DNA of 64,000 nucleotides. Source: Peribacillus glennii. GTDB taxonomy: Bacteria; Bacillota; Bacilli; Bacillales; DSM-1321. Shown in pieces: positions 44,250 through 52,863 of the stretch. A program made the translations under genes and the position numbers. Under the pieces are notes generated by a model. It saw nothing but the letters and a program-made list of their open reading frames with translations. It searched no databases and had not been told where the DNA came from. Location: the NCBI RefSeq assembly GCF_003429105.1, contig NZ_QVTD01000010.1, forward strand, positions 62,001-126,000, in the 5' to 3' direction. How positions within the stretch are numbered: the stretch's first letter is position 1; each line of letters starts with the position of its first letter.

Positions 44250-44803
44250 ACAGGGATTGGAATTTCTTATACCCTTCATTGGGCTAAGGCTGTCGGGCTT
44301 CGCGGCTGATTATCCAACGATTCTCGTATTACTCGGCATTTCCAAAGATCCAAAAGTGGCTCTTACATTAATCGGCATTGTGATTACCATTACGGCTATT
44401 ATGACCATTAATCTCCATGGAGCCCTATTCATAGAATGATTATTACCGGGGCAATAGCATACATCATGGGGCAACTCCATTTTACAAAGGGCATAGTGGC
44501 TGCCCCTCATCTACTCGAGGGTTTATTTGTTTTCAACCCGATTAGTTCCATCAATGATGTGATACAATACAGGCCTGTATTGGGTCGTTTTCTCTTTCCT
44601 CCTGGTCTAGCTATTCGATACGACGGGTGCTTTGCTCGGGATAGTCAGACAGGCTGATTTATTAAACAACGGCAAGCTCGAGCGGGCGGGCAGCGCCTTT
44701 TTTGCCGACTCTGTAGGAACTACAGTGGGGGCCATGTTCGGTCAAGCCCACCCGCTGCTTCCATGCAGTCATCAGCAGGTGTCGGCGTAGGGGGTAAAAC
44801 TTG
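44250..44803 (+). pseudogene. Decayed NCS2 purine permease (AzgA/PbuG-like)
   Basis: Three reading frames in succession encode pieces of one permease. 44257-44439 gives FLIPFIGLRLSGF and LTLIGIVITITAIMTINLHGALF. 44436-44657 continues with IITGAIAYIMGQLHFTKGIVAAP. From about 44579 a third frame reads VVFSFLLV-stop-LFDTTGALLGIVRQADLLNNGKLERAGSAFFADSVGTTVGAMFG. These correspond in order to the middle and C-terminal half of hypoxanthine/guanine-type permeases. At least two frameshifts and one stop are present, and the N-terminal half and the end are missing. Confidence 0.85.
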
Positions 44804-44882
44804 ATGTATTGTAAATAAGACGTTTTTCCTCCTCAATTTTAGGAGTTGCAACTCATGCTGGTTTTTAACTCTGTTAAAATAA

Positions 44883-44908
44883 AGATGCCTGCAGCCGCAG
44901 ACATCCTT
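44883..44908 (-). terminator. Intrinsic terminator after the partition genes
   Basis: GATGCCTGC and GCAGACATC flank AGCC. On the minus strand it lies just beyond the stop of the ribbon-helix-helix gene and is followed by a T-rich stretch. Confidence 0.65.
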
Positions 44909-44912
44909 GTTT

Positions 44913-45500
44913 TCATTTATTCATTTGTGCCAGGAAATCCCCCAGAAGGTCATCCAGGCTTTCTTCTTTAACCGGTTCCTGATCCTTATCCTCTCCGGGA
45001 TCTATAGCTTTTGCCTGGCTCCAGTCAAAGTCATCCAAATCATTATCTTCCACGATATTCTCACTTTGTTTGTTTGGAATGTCCTTATTTTCACTTAGAA
45101 TTTCAGGCAATTCATTCGCTTCTTCCTGTAAATAAAGTGCCTCATCAATTTCTGAAGCATTGCTGTTTAATGATGCCAGGAGGGCGGTTGCCCTTAACGG
45201 ATCTGAGAGAAGCTGATAAACAATGCTTCCAATGAGAGCTTCGGAATGTGCATACTTCAGCCAATCCCGCTGCGTCTTGCTTAATGCCTGAGGCAATGGT
45301 ATTGTAATCATTTCCCTTTCCTGGATGGAACTATTCCCTGCCCCTTCTATTACGAATTCAGCTATTTTGCTTGAAAAGTTCCTTTTTTCAGTTTCTTTAA
45401 GCTTTTGAAGCTGCCTTATAATATGGTCAGGGGTATCAGAGGGGAGGCGGAAAGTGATCGCCTGCCCTCTTTGTATTCCTGTCCCGGTCGATTTTTTCAT
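44913..45500 (-). CDS. Tandem ribbon-helix-helix protein, candidate ParR-like adaptor
   Basis: A 195-residue protein directly after the actin-like gene (8-base gap). Two beta-helix-helix segments are visible: AITFRLP...HIIRQLQKLKETEKR...FSSKIAEFVIEGA (14-54) and MITIPLP...SKTQRDWLKYAHS...LIGSIVYQLLSD (64-100). Each looks like half of a ribbon-helix-helix DNA-binding dimer, so one chain may form a complete unit. The rest is acidic (LDDFDW; SLDDLLGDFLAQMNK), like the tail by which ParR adaptors contact ParM. I recognise the layout, not the exact family; the role is inferred from context. Confidence 0.65.
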   Translation of the reverse strand: MKKSTGTGIQRGQAITFRLPSDTPDHIIRQLQKLKETEKRNFSSKIAEFVIEGAGNSSIQEREMITIPLPQALSKTQRDWLKYAHSEALIGSIVYQLLSDPLRATALLASLNSNASEIDEALYLQEEANELPEILSENKDIPNKQSENIVEDNDLDDFDWSQAKAIDPGEDKDQEPVKEESLDDLLGDFLAQMNK

Positions 45501-45508
45501 TTAATCAC

Positions 45509-46708
45509 CTATTTAGTTGTGCCGGCTTTTTGTTCGTCCTTCTTGTTTTCGGATTTAACCGGTGCTTGTTTAGCATTTCTTCTGATGAAGTCCGAAACTA
45601 ATTTATAATAAGCATTGGCCATCATCCAGATGCTTTCCTTTTCGTCTTCAAAGAAATCGATATTATAGCCATCCAGGTTATTATTGAGCGTTTTTAAGTA
45701 ATCCTTTAGCACGATGGCTCCGCCACCGATAAAATAACAGATTTCTGATTGGGAATTCTTCTGCCAAATATTGCGTAAGTGGCGATATTGCTTCTTAGCC
45801 AGTTCTCCTAAAATCCGGTCCGTAATATCGTGCACACTCGTACGGCTTCCCCGCACCATAATGTGGTTTCTGTCATTTTTCTTGGTAATGATTTCAACGA
45901 CATCCCGCCTGCTGTCAAGTTCCACGCCATGCTTCTTGCGGATTTCCTCCCTAATGGCTTCGAGTGCTTCAGCCACGCCAAGATTAAATCCCTGTGATTT
46001 GTCGTCGTCCACTTTGCGGTTTTTGATAACAGCAATATCTGTGGATAAACCGCCGATATCCTGGATTAGGATTCGCTTATCAATTAAATCCCGATTAATA
46101 ATGTTTAAATCATTATCCATCACTAGGTTGATATATGCTGCAAAGCCCTCGGGATACACTTTCACTTCATCAAATTTTATATTGACCTTCAACCCCTGGT
46201 ATCTTGGAGTAACCAAGAATTCCACCTGGTGGACTGACCCAAGCAGCCTGGAGCGGTAGCCTACATCCTTGCCTTCTTTTACTTCACGGAGTGGAAGGCC
46301 CGTCCCTAAAGTATAGCTGGCATCCACTACGTTATTTGCTTTTTCGAATGTTTTGGAGTTTTCTTCTTTTACTGCGTCCAAGGCCAATGCTGCAAACAAC
46401 ATGACCAATGTCTGGTCCTCTTCTGACTTGCTGCTTCCCGGATCCAATTCTGATGGATTATCACTTTTTGTTGCCAGGTTTCCGACACGGTAGATTGCAT
46501 TGTTGTCTTGAAGGGCAGGTGAGTGGACTCTTATGTGCAGGCCATCAATCGGGTCCTGTTCATTTAAATCCTCGATTCCGATAACAGGCCTGTCCTCTAT
46601 ATCTCTTGCAATTACGTTAGGTATGTATAGTTCAGAATCCAATTTTCCGAACAGCGCTTTGATGGCATCATTTCCAACATCGACAGCCGCGATTCTAGAT
46701 TTACTCAT
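45509..46708 (-). CDS. parM: ParM/StbA-family actin-like ATPase
   Basis: A 399-residue member of the actin/HSP70 superfamily, of the plasmid-partition ParM group rather than MreB. The nucleotide-binding motifs are phosphate-1 AAVDVGNDAIKALFG (7-21), phosphate-2 LIQDIGGLSTDIAVI (214-228) and adenosine CYFIGGGAIVL (324-334). The last 20 residues are polar and Lys-rich. Such proteins form ATP-driven filaments that push DNA copies apart. It is first in a two-gene operon with a good promoter (46769-46797) and a TGTATACA array upstream, as in type II partition loci, but here in a chromosomal setting. Confidence 0.88.
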   Translation of the reverse strand: MSKSRIAAVDVGNDAIKALFGKLDSELYIPNVIARDIEDRPVIGIEDLNEQDPIDGLHIRVHSPALQDNNAIYRVGNLATKSDNPSELDPGSSKSEEDQTLVMLFAALALDAVKEENSKTFEKANNVVDASYTLGTGLPLREVKEGKDVGYRSRLLGSVHQVEFLVTPRYQGLKVNIKFDEVKVYPEGFAAYINLVMDNDLNIINRDLIDKRILIQDIGGLSTDIAVIKNRKVDDDKSQGFNLGVAEALEAIREEIRKKHGVELDSRRDVVEIITKKNDRNHIMVRGSRTSVHDITDRILGELAKKQYRHLRNIWQKNSQSEICYFIGGGAIVLKDYLKTLNNNLDGYNIDFFEDEKESIWMMANAYYKLVSDFIRRNAKQAPVKSENKKDEQKAGTTK

Positions 46709-46768
46709 AAAACCATTCCTTCCTATTTTTAGAGATCAAACAAAAAATGTGAAAGCCACATTTATTTA

Positions 46769-46797
46769 AGAATATGAAAGTTTCATAAAATGGTCAA
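46769..46797 (-). promoter_or_regulatory. Sigma-A promoter of the parM-like operon
   Basis: On the minus strand TTGACC (46797-46792) and TATTCT (46774-46769) are 17 bases apart, 61 bases before the start codon. The repeat array ends 34 bases further upstream and does not overlap it. Confidence 0.65.
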
Positions 46798-46830
46798 TAC
46801 ACCTTTTGGAGGATAATGGTTTTGTAATTT

Positions 46831-46970
46831 TGTACACACTTTCGTAAACAATACTAACAAAAGTGTATACATCCTTATATATCAACGTGTGTACAATATT
46901 GTAAACTTGTATACGTTCCATGTATACATTGTGTACTTTTTTGTTTACATGTATACAAAAATTGTATACA
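46831..46970. repeat. Centromere-like TGTATACA array (candidate parC)
   Basis: At least ten copies of GTATAC-type hexamers fall in 140 bp: GTACAC 46832, GTAAAC 46844, GTATAC 46865, TGTACA 46890, GTAAAC 46901, GTATAC 46909, TGTATACA 46921, GTGTAC 46931, GTTTAC 46943, GTATAC 46951 and TGTATACA 46963. Most are palindromic or nearly so. They lie upstream of the parM-like promoter and would suit binding by the ribbon-helix-helix partner. The gap from 46971 to 47212 otherwise holds only a possible promoter for yhfW. Confidence 0.75.
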
Positions 46971-47049
46971 TGACTTCCTGAACTAAATTCCATCTGAAAT
47001 ATTCTTCCTCAACTTAAATCTTCCCTCCTCTTTTAATGGAAAAATACGC

Positions 47050-47074
47050 GTGTATAACCGACTATTCTGGGTAT
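47050..47074 (+). promoter_or_regulatory. Possible sigma-B promoter for yhfW
   Basis: GTGTAT (47050-47055) and GGGTAT (47069-47074) are 13 bases apart, resembling the sigma-B pattern GTTTWW/GGGTAT. It is 139 bases from the start codon. Confidence 0.3.
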
Positions 47075-47212
47075 GGTAATAAATGGACTGGAATATTAAA
47101 GTATTGAAAACTCAAACGGGGAGCCCTGACAAAAGACAGACCGTAATCAAGTAGTCTCTTCAGGAAAAGTGATTACTTACCTAATAGGGCAAGATAAAAG
47201 GAGGTATTATGT

Positions 47213-48751
47213 ATGTCTGACCAAACTGAGAAAACCCAATTGCCACAATATCCTGAGCCATATTGGAGGGACTTCGTCGCGTTTCCCACTTTTCCAAAGC
47301 TCGACCATGATATCGAAACAGACGTAGCAATAGTTGGCGGTGGAATAACAGGGATAACGACTGCCTATCTTCTTTCCAAAGAAGGCATCAATGTCGTTTT
47401 GATAGATGCAGGAGAAATACTGAACGGCACTACCGGCCATACCACGGCGAAAGTGACTGCCCAACACGACTTGATTTATGACCAGCTGATAAAAGATATC
47501 GGCGAAGAAAAAGCAAAGCTGTATTATGAAGCAAATCACGGGGCAATGGAGTTTGTCGTAAATACAGTCAAAGAGTTAAATATAAATTGTGACTTAACCT
47601 ACGAAGATGCGTATGTATACGCAGGGACCGAAGAGTACGTGAGCAAAATCCAGGACGAATTGAAAGCATACCAAAGGCTTGGCATCCCTGGCGAATATGT
47701 CGAAACAATCCCCTTCCCTATTCCATGCAAGGCAGCCCTTATGATGAAAAAGCAGGTACAGTTTCATCCACTAAAATATTTGACAGGTTTGATTCCTGAA
47801 ATCACAAATGCAGGCGGAAAAATATTTGAACATACGACGGCAACAAAAATTGAGGATGGCGAATCACCAACAATCCATACAAGAAATGGCAAGACGATTA
47901 TTTGTAATTATGTGATTTCCGCCTCCCACTTCCCTTTTAATGATGAAATGGGCTTTTATTTTGCAAGAATGCATGTGGAGAGATCTTATGCCCTTGGTAT
48001 AAAGGCAAAAACTGATTTTCCGGGCGGCATGTATATCAGTGCTGACAGCCCGACACGCTCGCTGCGTTATACAGACATGGATGGCGAAAAACTGATCATA
48101 GTCGGCGGTGAAAGGCATAAAACCGGACAGGGCATTTCCATGTTCCAACATTATGAAGCACTTCAGGAATTCAGCGAGCAGGTTTTTGGTATTAAAGAGA
48201 TTTTGTACCGCTGGTCAGCCCAAGATTTAAACACCGCAGACAAAATTCCCTATATTGGACAAGCCACTAAAAACCATCCGAACGTTTTTGTGGCGACCGG
48301 TTACAGAAAATGGGGAATGACCAATGGTACTGCAGCCGCCAACTTGCTGAAGGACCTTATCTTGAAAAAGAAAAACCCGTATGAGGAGTTATATTCACCT
48401 TCCCGGTTTTATGCTAAGCCAGGTATGAAAAATATTGTGAAAGATAATATCGATGTAGCTAAACAACTCATTCAAGGCAAGTTTTCAATGGTGCAAAAAA
48501 ATCCTGAGGATTTAGGAAATGATGAAGCAGCGATCGTAAAAATTAATGGCAATAAAGCCGGCTGTTACCGGGATGAGGACGGAAAGCTCCATATTGTTGA
48601 TTCAACCTGTACCCACATGGGCTGTGAGGTTGAATGGAACAGCGGTGAAAGGACTTGGGACTGCCCATGCCACGGCTCCCGTTTCTCCATTAATGGTGAG
48701 GTTTTGGAAGGTCCGGCAGTGGAACCTTTAAAGAAGGTTGATCAAGATTAA
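47213..48751 (+). CDS. yhfW: FAD-dependent oxidoreductase with C-terminal Rieske domain (YhfW-like)
   Basis: A 512-residue protein. Residues 37-400 are a DAO-type FAD domain with VAIVGGGITGITTAYLLSKEGINVVLIDAG and a C-terminal ATGYRKWGMTNG flavin-contact block. Residues from about 420 form a Rieske [2Fe-2S] domain with CTHMGCEVEWN and CPCHGSRFSING, giving the Cys-His/Cys-His ligands. Length and layout match B. subtilis YhfW, whose substrate is unknown. AAAGGAGG precedes the ATG. A strong terminator follows at 48749-48773. Confidence 0.93.
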   Translation: MSDQTEKTQLPQYPEPYWRDFVAFPTFPKLDHDIETDVAIVGGGITGITTAYLLSKEGINVVLIDAGEILNGTTGHTTAKVTAQHDLIYDQLIKDIGEEKAKLYYEANHGAMEFVVNTVKELNINCDLTYEDAYVYAGTEEYVSKIQDELKAYQRLGIPGEYVETIPFPIPCKAALMMKKQVQFHPLKYLTGLIPEITNAGGKIFEHTTATKIEDGESPTIHTRNGKTIICNYVISASHFPFNDEMGFYFARMHVERSYALGIKAKTDFPGGMYISADSPTRSLRYTDMDGEKLIIVGGERHKTGQGISMFQHYEALQEFSEQVFGIKEILYRWSAQDLNTADKIPYIGQATKNHPNVFVATGYRKWGMTNGTAAANLLKDLILKKKNPYEELYSPSRFYAKPGMKNIVKDNIDVAKQLIQGKFSMVQKNPEDLGNDEAAIVKINGNKAGCYRDEDGKLHIVDSTCTHMGCEVEWNSGERTWDCPCHGSRFSINGEVLEGPAVEPLKKVDQD

Positions 48752-48773
48752 CCCCCATGTTTGGGGGTTTTTT
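48749..48773 (+). terminator. Intrinsic terminator after yhfW
   Basis: AACCCCC and GGGGGTT flank ATGTTT, followed by TTTT; it overlaps the stop codon. Confidence 0.9.
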
Positions 48774-48838
48774 GATGGAGGCGAGGGAGTATTCATGCAA
48801 CCTTCCTGAGTACCTGGAGTTTAGTTTTCCACCAGGCA

Positions 48839-49003
48839 ATTCACACACCAAGACACGGCGAATTAAGCCCACTAGCCTCCTCAGTTGTGACATTCAACGC
48901 AGTAGGTGTTATCCAGCCGATATAGCAGGCAATTCACCAATTTCTGCCCTTCATCCAGCAAATCCCCTCAAATAATACACAAATATACATCCCTATTCAG
49001 CAA
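48839..49003. repeat. Possible degenerate array, ATTCAnC/ATTAAGCC words
   Basis: ATTCACAC, ATTAAGCC, ATTCAACG, ATCCAGCC, ATTCACCA, TTCATCCAG and ATTCAGCA occur at roughly 10-21-base steps. It is less regular than the arrays at 13.9, 35.3 and 41.1 kb. Nothing else is recognised in 48774-49148. Confidence 0.35.
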
Positions 49004-49148
49004 GTCCACCCTGCAGAATTTTACAAATGTACCTAAAATCAACCTGGGCGCCAGGTATATAATAGTTCGTTTGAATAATCTGTAATTTTCCGTCTGTATT
49101 TCCCGTACATTGTTTAGTAAGCATTTTTTATGGAAAGCTGGTGGAAAA

Positions 49149-49826
49149 ATGAACAATTACCGTTATCCTCCCTTTTCTTCAGCACCTGTTTCCCTTGATC
49201 GCAATAAAACAAACAGCTTGACCGTTTCAGGAGAGGAAACCGTTCAGGCAGCCCCAGATCAGGCAATTATCACTCTAGGCGCGACTACAGAGAATAAAGA
49301 CCCTGCTGCTGCCCAACAGGATAATGCCGCTATTATCTTAAGAGTCATCAACTCGATAAAAGCCCTGGGCATTCCCGAAAACCAAATTAAAACGGTAGAA
49401 TACCGCATCGACCCCCAGTATGACTATCAAGAAGGAACACAAATCTTTAGGGGCTATAAGGTCACCCACCTGATTCGGATTACTGCTTCAAATATAAAAC
49501 AGGTTGGGGAAATTGTTGATACGGCTGTAAAGAATGGTGCAAATACTGTATCAAGCGTACGATTTACCGTATCAAACCAGGAAGTACATTATAACCGTGC
49601 CTTGTCACTGGCTCTTGAGAACGCAAGGCAAAAGGCCATATCGATGGCAAAGACACTAGGCGTCACATTGAATGATACACCTGAACAGGTTCAGGAAACC
49701 AGTATCGGCCAACCGCTGCCTTTCCAAATGGACGCCTATTCGAAAATTGCCGCAGCCGCCACACCGATACAGCCAGGTGAACTTAACATTTCTGCAGCCG
49801 TGAAAGTAGAATACTCTTATTTTTAA
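49149..49826 (+). CDS. SIMPL-domain protein (DUF541)
   Basis: A 225-residue protein with the SIMPL pattern: LTVSGEETVQAAPDQAIITLGATTENKDPAAAQQDNAAIILRVINSIKALGIPENQIKTVEYRIDPQYDY, RGYKVTHLIRITASNIKQVGEIVDTAVKNGANTVSSVRF, ALENARQKAISMAKTLGV. Members are periplasmic or surface proteins linked to stress; the biochemical role is unclear. It has no classical signal peptide here. I start at the ATG at 49149, after GGTGG. A terminator at 49829-49864 follows. Confidence 0.87.
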   Translation: MNNYRYPPFSSAPVSLDRNKTNSLTVSGEETVQAAPDQAIITLGATTENKDPAAAQQDNAAIILRVINSIKALGIPENQIKTVEYRIDPQYDYQEGTQIFRGYKVTHLIRITASNIKQVGEIVDTAVKNGANTVSSVRFTVSNQEVHYNRALSLALENARQKAISMAKTLGVTLNDTPEQVQETSIGQPLPFQMDAYSKIAAAATPIQPGELNISAAVKVEYSYF

Positions 49827-49828
49827 CC

Positions 49829-49864
49829 AAAAGGGATCCAGCTTATTGAAGCAGATCCCTTTTT
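49829..49864 (+). terminator. Intrinsic terminator after the SIMPL gene
   Basis: AAAGGGATC and GATCCCTTT form the stem, with a T-run following. Confidence 0.85.
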
Positions 49865-50007
49865 ATTTCCGCCCCTGTACGCAACATACCTTTATGCCCC
49901 CTCGAATTCTGCAAGTTTCCTAACAAAAAGGTTACAAGACTGTAAATAAGGGTAACTAGGTAAGTAGATTAATATTTTTTGATTTCGAAGGGGGAAAATG
50001 ACCAGGC

Positions 50008-50787
50008 ATGAACATGAAGATCAAGCTGGCCTTCTCATCCATTTTTCTGCTCATGTCTCTCTCTGGCTGTGCAGAAAAAGAACAACTGGATGATGGCTCT
50101 AAGCTCATAGATAAAGACTCCTTTGTATACGCAGCATCCGGCGAATTCAAACCGTTCAGTTATGTGGAAAATGATATGACCCTGACAGGCTTTGATATAG
50201 AAGTAGGACGGGCAGTTGCCAAGGAACTAGGCTTGAAGCCCGCCCCGAAGCGGATTAAATTCAAGGGTATTGTCGAGGGAGTAAAGACAGGACGCGCTGA
50301 TGCAGCCGTTGCCTCTCACACTATTAATCCCCTGCGCAGCAAGCATGTTGCTTTTTCGACCCCTTATTACTACTCAGGTCCGCAAATTTTTGTAAGGCCG
50401 GACAGCAAAATCAAAACGGCAGAGGATTTAAAAGGAAAAGAAGTGGCCGCAGCAAAAGGTTCTACCTACGCATCGACAGCGGAAAAATATACAGACAAGA
50501 TCAAGATGTACGATAGCGATATAACCGCCTTGAAAGCTTTGAGCGGTGGCCGGCATGATGCTGTGATTACGGATTTTGTTACCGGGAAAACCGCTGCCAA
50601 GGAAGGCTTCCAAATTGAAGGGCGCCAGCTGATAGAACGAAGCGAGCAGGCCATAGTCCTGCCGCAGGATAACCCCCAGCTATTAAAGCGGGTTAATGAA
50701 GCATTGGAAAACCTGAGGAACGATGGGACGCTTTCCAAGATAAGCGAGAAATATTTCGGTGAAGATATCACGAAAAAACCTGAATAA
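50008..50787 (+). CDS. Amino-acid ABC transporter substrate-binding lipoprotein
   Basis: A 259-residue family 3 solute-binding protein. The signal peptide ends in LSGCAEK (lipobox Cys). The mature part reads SFVYAASGEFKPFSYVENDMTLTGFDIEVGRAVAKELG, then FKGIVEGVKTGRADAAVASHTINPLRSKHVAFSTPYY. This is the polar/cystine amino-acid type (TcyA/GlnH-like). The ligand cannot be fixed. It opens a three-gene operon with permease (29-base gap) and ATPase. Confidence 0.9.
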   Translation: MNMKIKLAFSSIFLLMSLSGCAEKEQLDDGSKLIDKDSFVYAASGEFKPFSYVENDMTLTGFDIEVGRAVAKELGLKPAPKRIKFKGIVEGVKTGRADAAVASHTINPLRSKHVAFSTPYYYSGPQIFVRPDSKIKTAEDLKGKEVAAAKGSTYASTAEKYTDKIKMYDSDITALKALSGGRHDAVITDFVTGKTAAKEGFQIEGRQLIERSEQAIVLPQDNPQLLKRVNEALENLRNDGTLSKISEKYFGEDITKKPE

Positions 50788-50816
50788 TATCAGTAAGCAG
50801 AAAGGATGTTGTTCCC

Positions 50817-51482
50817 TTGCCTAGCTTTGCACATTTTTTTGAGACATTTACGGGCTCGACTAACGTTTTTATCGATGCCATGCTCCTCACTCTGGAGCTT
50901 ACTGCTGTATCTATCCTGGTTGGGATTGTTATTGGTCTTTTCTTTGCACTTTTAAAAATATCGAATATTAAAATCCTAGGGCTTATAGCAGATATTTATA
51001 TTTATCTTGTACGCGGTACACCGCTTATCGTGCAGATTTTCATTTTATATTTTGGGATCAGCGGCATCTTTCTCCTTCCTGATTTCTGGGCTGCCGCTCT
51101 TGCGCTTGCCTTCCATAATGGGGCCTATATTGCAGAAATTTTCCGCGGAACCATCCAATCGATCGATAAGGGCCAAATGGAAGCCGCCCGTTCCCTTGGC
51201 ATGACCAAATCACTTGCATTGCGCAGAATCATTTTGCCGCAGGCCTTCCGCCGTGCCCTGCCCCCATTGGGAAACCAATTCATTATCGGTTTGAAGGATT
51301 CATCACTCGCAGCGTTCATTTCGATGAATGAATTATTTAACGTAGCGACTACCCTGGGATCCAACAATTTTGATGAAATGACGTACCTGCTGATTGTTGC
51401 AGTCTATTATTTAATTCTGGTAGCCATCCTGACCATCATTGTGAACATGATTGAAAGGAAACTTGCAGTAAGTGACCGATAG
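50817..51482 (+). CDS. Amino-acid ABC transporter permease
   Basis: A 221-residue permease of the His/Glu/Gln/Arg family with about five helices. The EAA loop reads EAARSLGMTKSLALRRIILPQAFRRALPPLGNQF, the contact site for the ATPase, and YLVRGTPLIVQIFILYFG is family-typical. The start is a TTG ten bases after AAAGGA. It sits between its binding protein and ATPase. Confidence 0.92.
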   Translation: MPSFAHFFETFTGSTNVFIDAMLLTLELTAVSILVGIVIGLFFALLKISNIKILGLIADIYIYLVRGTPLIVQIFILYFGISGIFLLPDFWAAALALAFHNGAYIAEIFRGTIQSIDKGQMEAARSLGMTKSLALRRIILPQAFRRALPPLGNQFIIGLKDSSLAAFISMNELFNVATTLGSNNFDEMTYLLIVAVYYLILVAILTIIVNMIERKLAVSDR

Positions 51483-51494
51483 GAGGTTTCATAA

Positions 51495-52241
51495 GTGGAA
51501 GAAAAAAGAACCATGATCAGAATCAAAAACTTAAATAAATCCTTTGGGGACCTTCACGTCCTTAAAGACATAGATATGAAAGTTTTAGAGAGTGATGTCG
51601 TGTGCTTGATCGGTTCGAGCGGATCCGGAAAGAGCACCCTGCTCCGCTGCCTTAATTTCCTTGAGAAAAAGGATAGCGGCCAGATTATCATTGAAGGCGA
51701 AGAAATCAATCCTGAAACCCAGAATATGAACAAAGTCCGGGAAAAAGTAGGAATGGTGTTCCAGCATTTTCAACTTTTCCCGCATATGACAGTGCTTGAA
51801 AATATTATAGAAGCACCGGTACACGTAAAGAAGGTTCCGAAGAATGAGGCCATTCAAGAAGCCAGGGATTTGTTGGCTAAAGTAGGCCTTGAGGATAAAG
51901 CGGATGTGTACCCAAGCAAGCTTTCAGGAGGCCAGAAACAACGGGTGGCCATCGCCCGGGCCATGGCCATGCAGCCGGATATCCTGTTGTTTGATGAACC
52001 GACCTCAGCGCTCGATCCCGAGCTCGTCGGCGAGGTACTAACCACAATGAAAGAACTTGCCGAAGAAGGCATGACCATGGTTGTTGTGACCCACGAGATG
52101 GGCTTTGCCCGTGAAGTTGGCGACTGGATTGTCTTTATGCACGAAGGCAGAATTATCGAAAGCGCCTCTTCAGAAACCTTCTTCAACAATCCGAAAGAAC
52201 AACGCACCAAGGAGTTCCTCAAAACTACAGCTTTAAAATAA
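51495..52241 (+). CDS. Amino-acid ABC transporter ATP-binding protein
   Basis: A 248-residue GlnQ/TcyC-type ATPase: Walker [11 protein letters not shown]-loop [17 protein letters not shown], signature LSGGQKQR, Walker [13 protein letters not shown] and H-loop VVTHEMGFA. The GTG start follows AGGAGG. A palindromic repeat begins 12 bases after its stop. Confidence 0.94.
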   Translation: MEEKRTMIRIKNLNKSFGDLHVLKDIDMKVLESDVVCLIGSSGSGKSTLLRCLNFLEKKDSGQIIIEGEEINPETQNMNKVREKVGMVFQHFQLFPHMTVLENIIEAPVHVKKVPKNEAIQEARDLLAKVGLEDKADVYPSKLSGGQKQRVAIARAMAMQPDILLFDEPTSALDPELVGEVLTTMKELAEEGMTMVVVTHEMGFAREVGDWIVFMHEGRIIESASSETFFNNPKEQRTKEFLKTTALK

Positions 52242-52253
52242 ACTTGAAACTTT

Positions 52254-52305
52254 GGGGTCAGTCCCCCATCGCGCTGAAGCTTTAACGCGCTGGGGGACTG
52301 ACCCC
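52254..52305. repeat. REP-like palindrome pair (24-base spacer)
   Basis: GGGG-TCAGT-CCCCC (52254-52267) and GGGGG-ACTGA-CCCC (52292-52305) are separated by exactly 24 bases. The spacer contains CGCGCTGAAGCTTTAACGCGCT, itself nearly palindromic. The pair lies 12 bases after the ATPase stop. Confidence 0.88.
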
Positions 52306-52411
52306 AAAAATGACCATGCCCCTTTCTCGTTCTCCCCTCTCCCCCATTAGTTGATTCTAAAGCATTATTCATATTACAATGGCACTAATTACATCATTGG
52401 AGAATTTACCT

Positions 52412-52675
52412 TTGAAAAAATATAAAAGCTGCCAGAGCTGCGGCATGCCGCTTGCAAAAGACGAAAAGGGCGGCGGAACGGAAAAAGATGGACAAATAAG
52501 CTTGAAGTATTGCAGCCATTGCTATGTAAATGGTGAATTTGTGCTCCCTGAGTTAACCGTTTCGGAAATGAAAATGCGCGTTGAACATAAAATCAGGGAG
52601 ATTGGAATCCCTGGATTCCTTGCACGGTTTTTTACCCGAAATATCCATAAGCTAGAGCGCTGGAACAAAGCCTGA
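52412..52675 (+). CDS. Small zinc-ribbon protein
   Basis: An 87-residue protein with CQSCGMPL and CSHCYVNGEF, the two CxxC pairs of a putative zinc ribbon, then a helical region (SEMKMRVEHKIREIGIPGFLARFFTRNIHKLERW). Its role is unknown. I start it at a TTG eight bases after GGAG; the longer upstream frame has no ribosome site. Confidence 0.8.
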   Translation: MKKYKSCQSCGMPLAKDEKGGGTEKDGQISLKYCSHCYVNGEFVLPELTVSEMKMRVEHKIREIGIPGFLARFFTRNIHKLERWNKA

Positions 52676-52701
52676 CTATCCTCGAGTCTGGCTCTTTTTA
52701 T
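52668..52701 (+). terminator. Intrinsic terminator after the zinc-ribbon gene
   Basis: AGCCtGACT and AGTCtGGCT pair with one central mismatch, followed by CTTTTT. The stem overlaps the end of the gene. Confidence 0.65.
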
Positions 52702-52863
52702 ATCCATGAAAATCTTTGGGCGGTACATTGAAGTTGCATTGACCAATTTAATCTGATATCCCCATGCGGCACCTGCCCTCCGAACATGGAAAAATGTCTG
52801 TATTTATGATATATATACAGGTAAACTTAAATGAATAGAAACGATGAAAGAGGTTGAACACAG

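Noticed and set aside
44257-44439. Small membrane protein gene
   Set aside because: The sequence matches an internal part of NCS2 permeases and continues in other frames, so it is a pseudogene fragment.
52676-52863. T-box leader before glnS
   Set aside because: No T-box core (AGGGTGGNACCGCG) and no antiterminator structure is visible.
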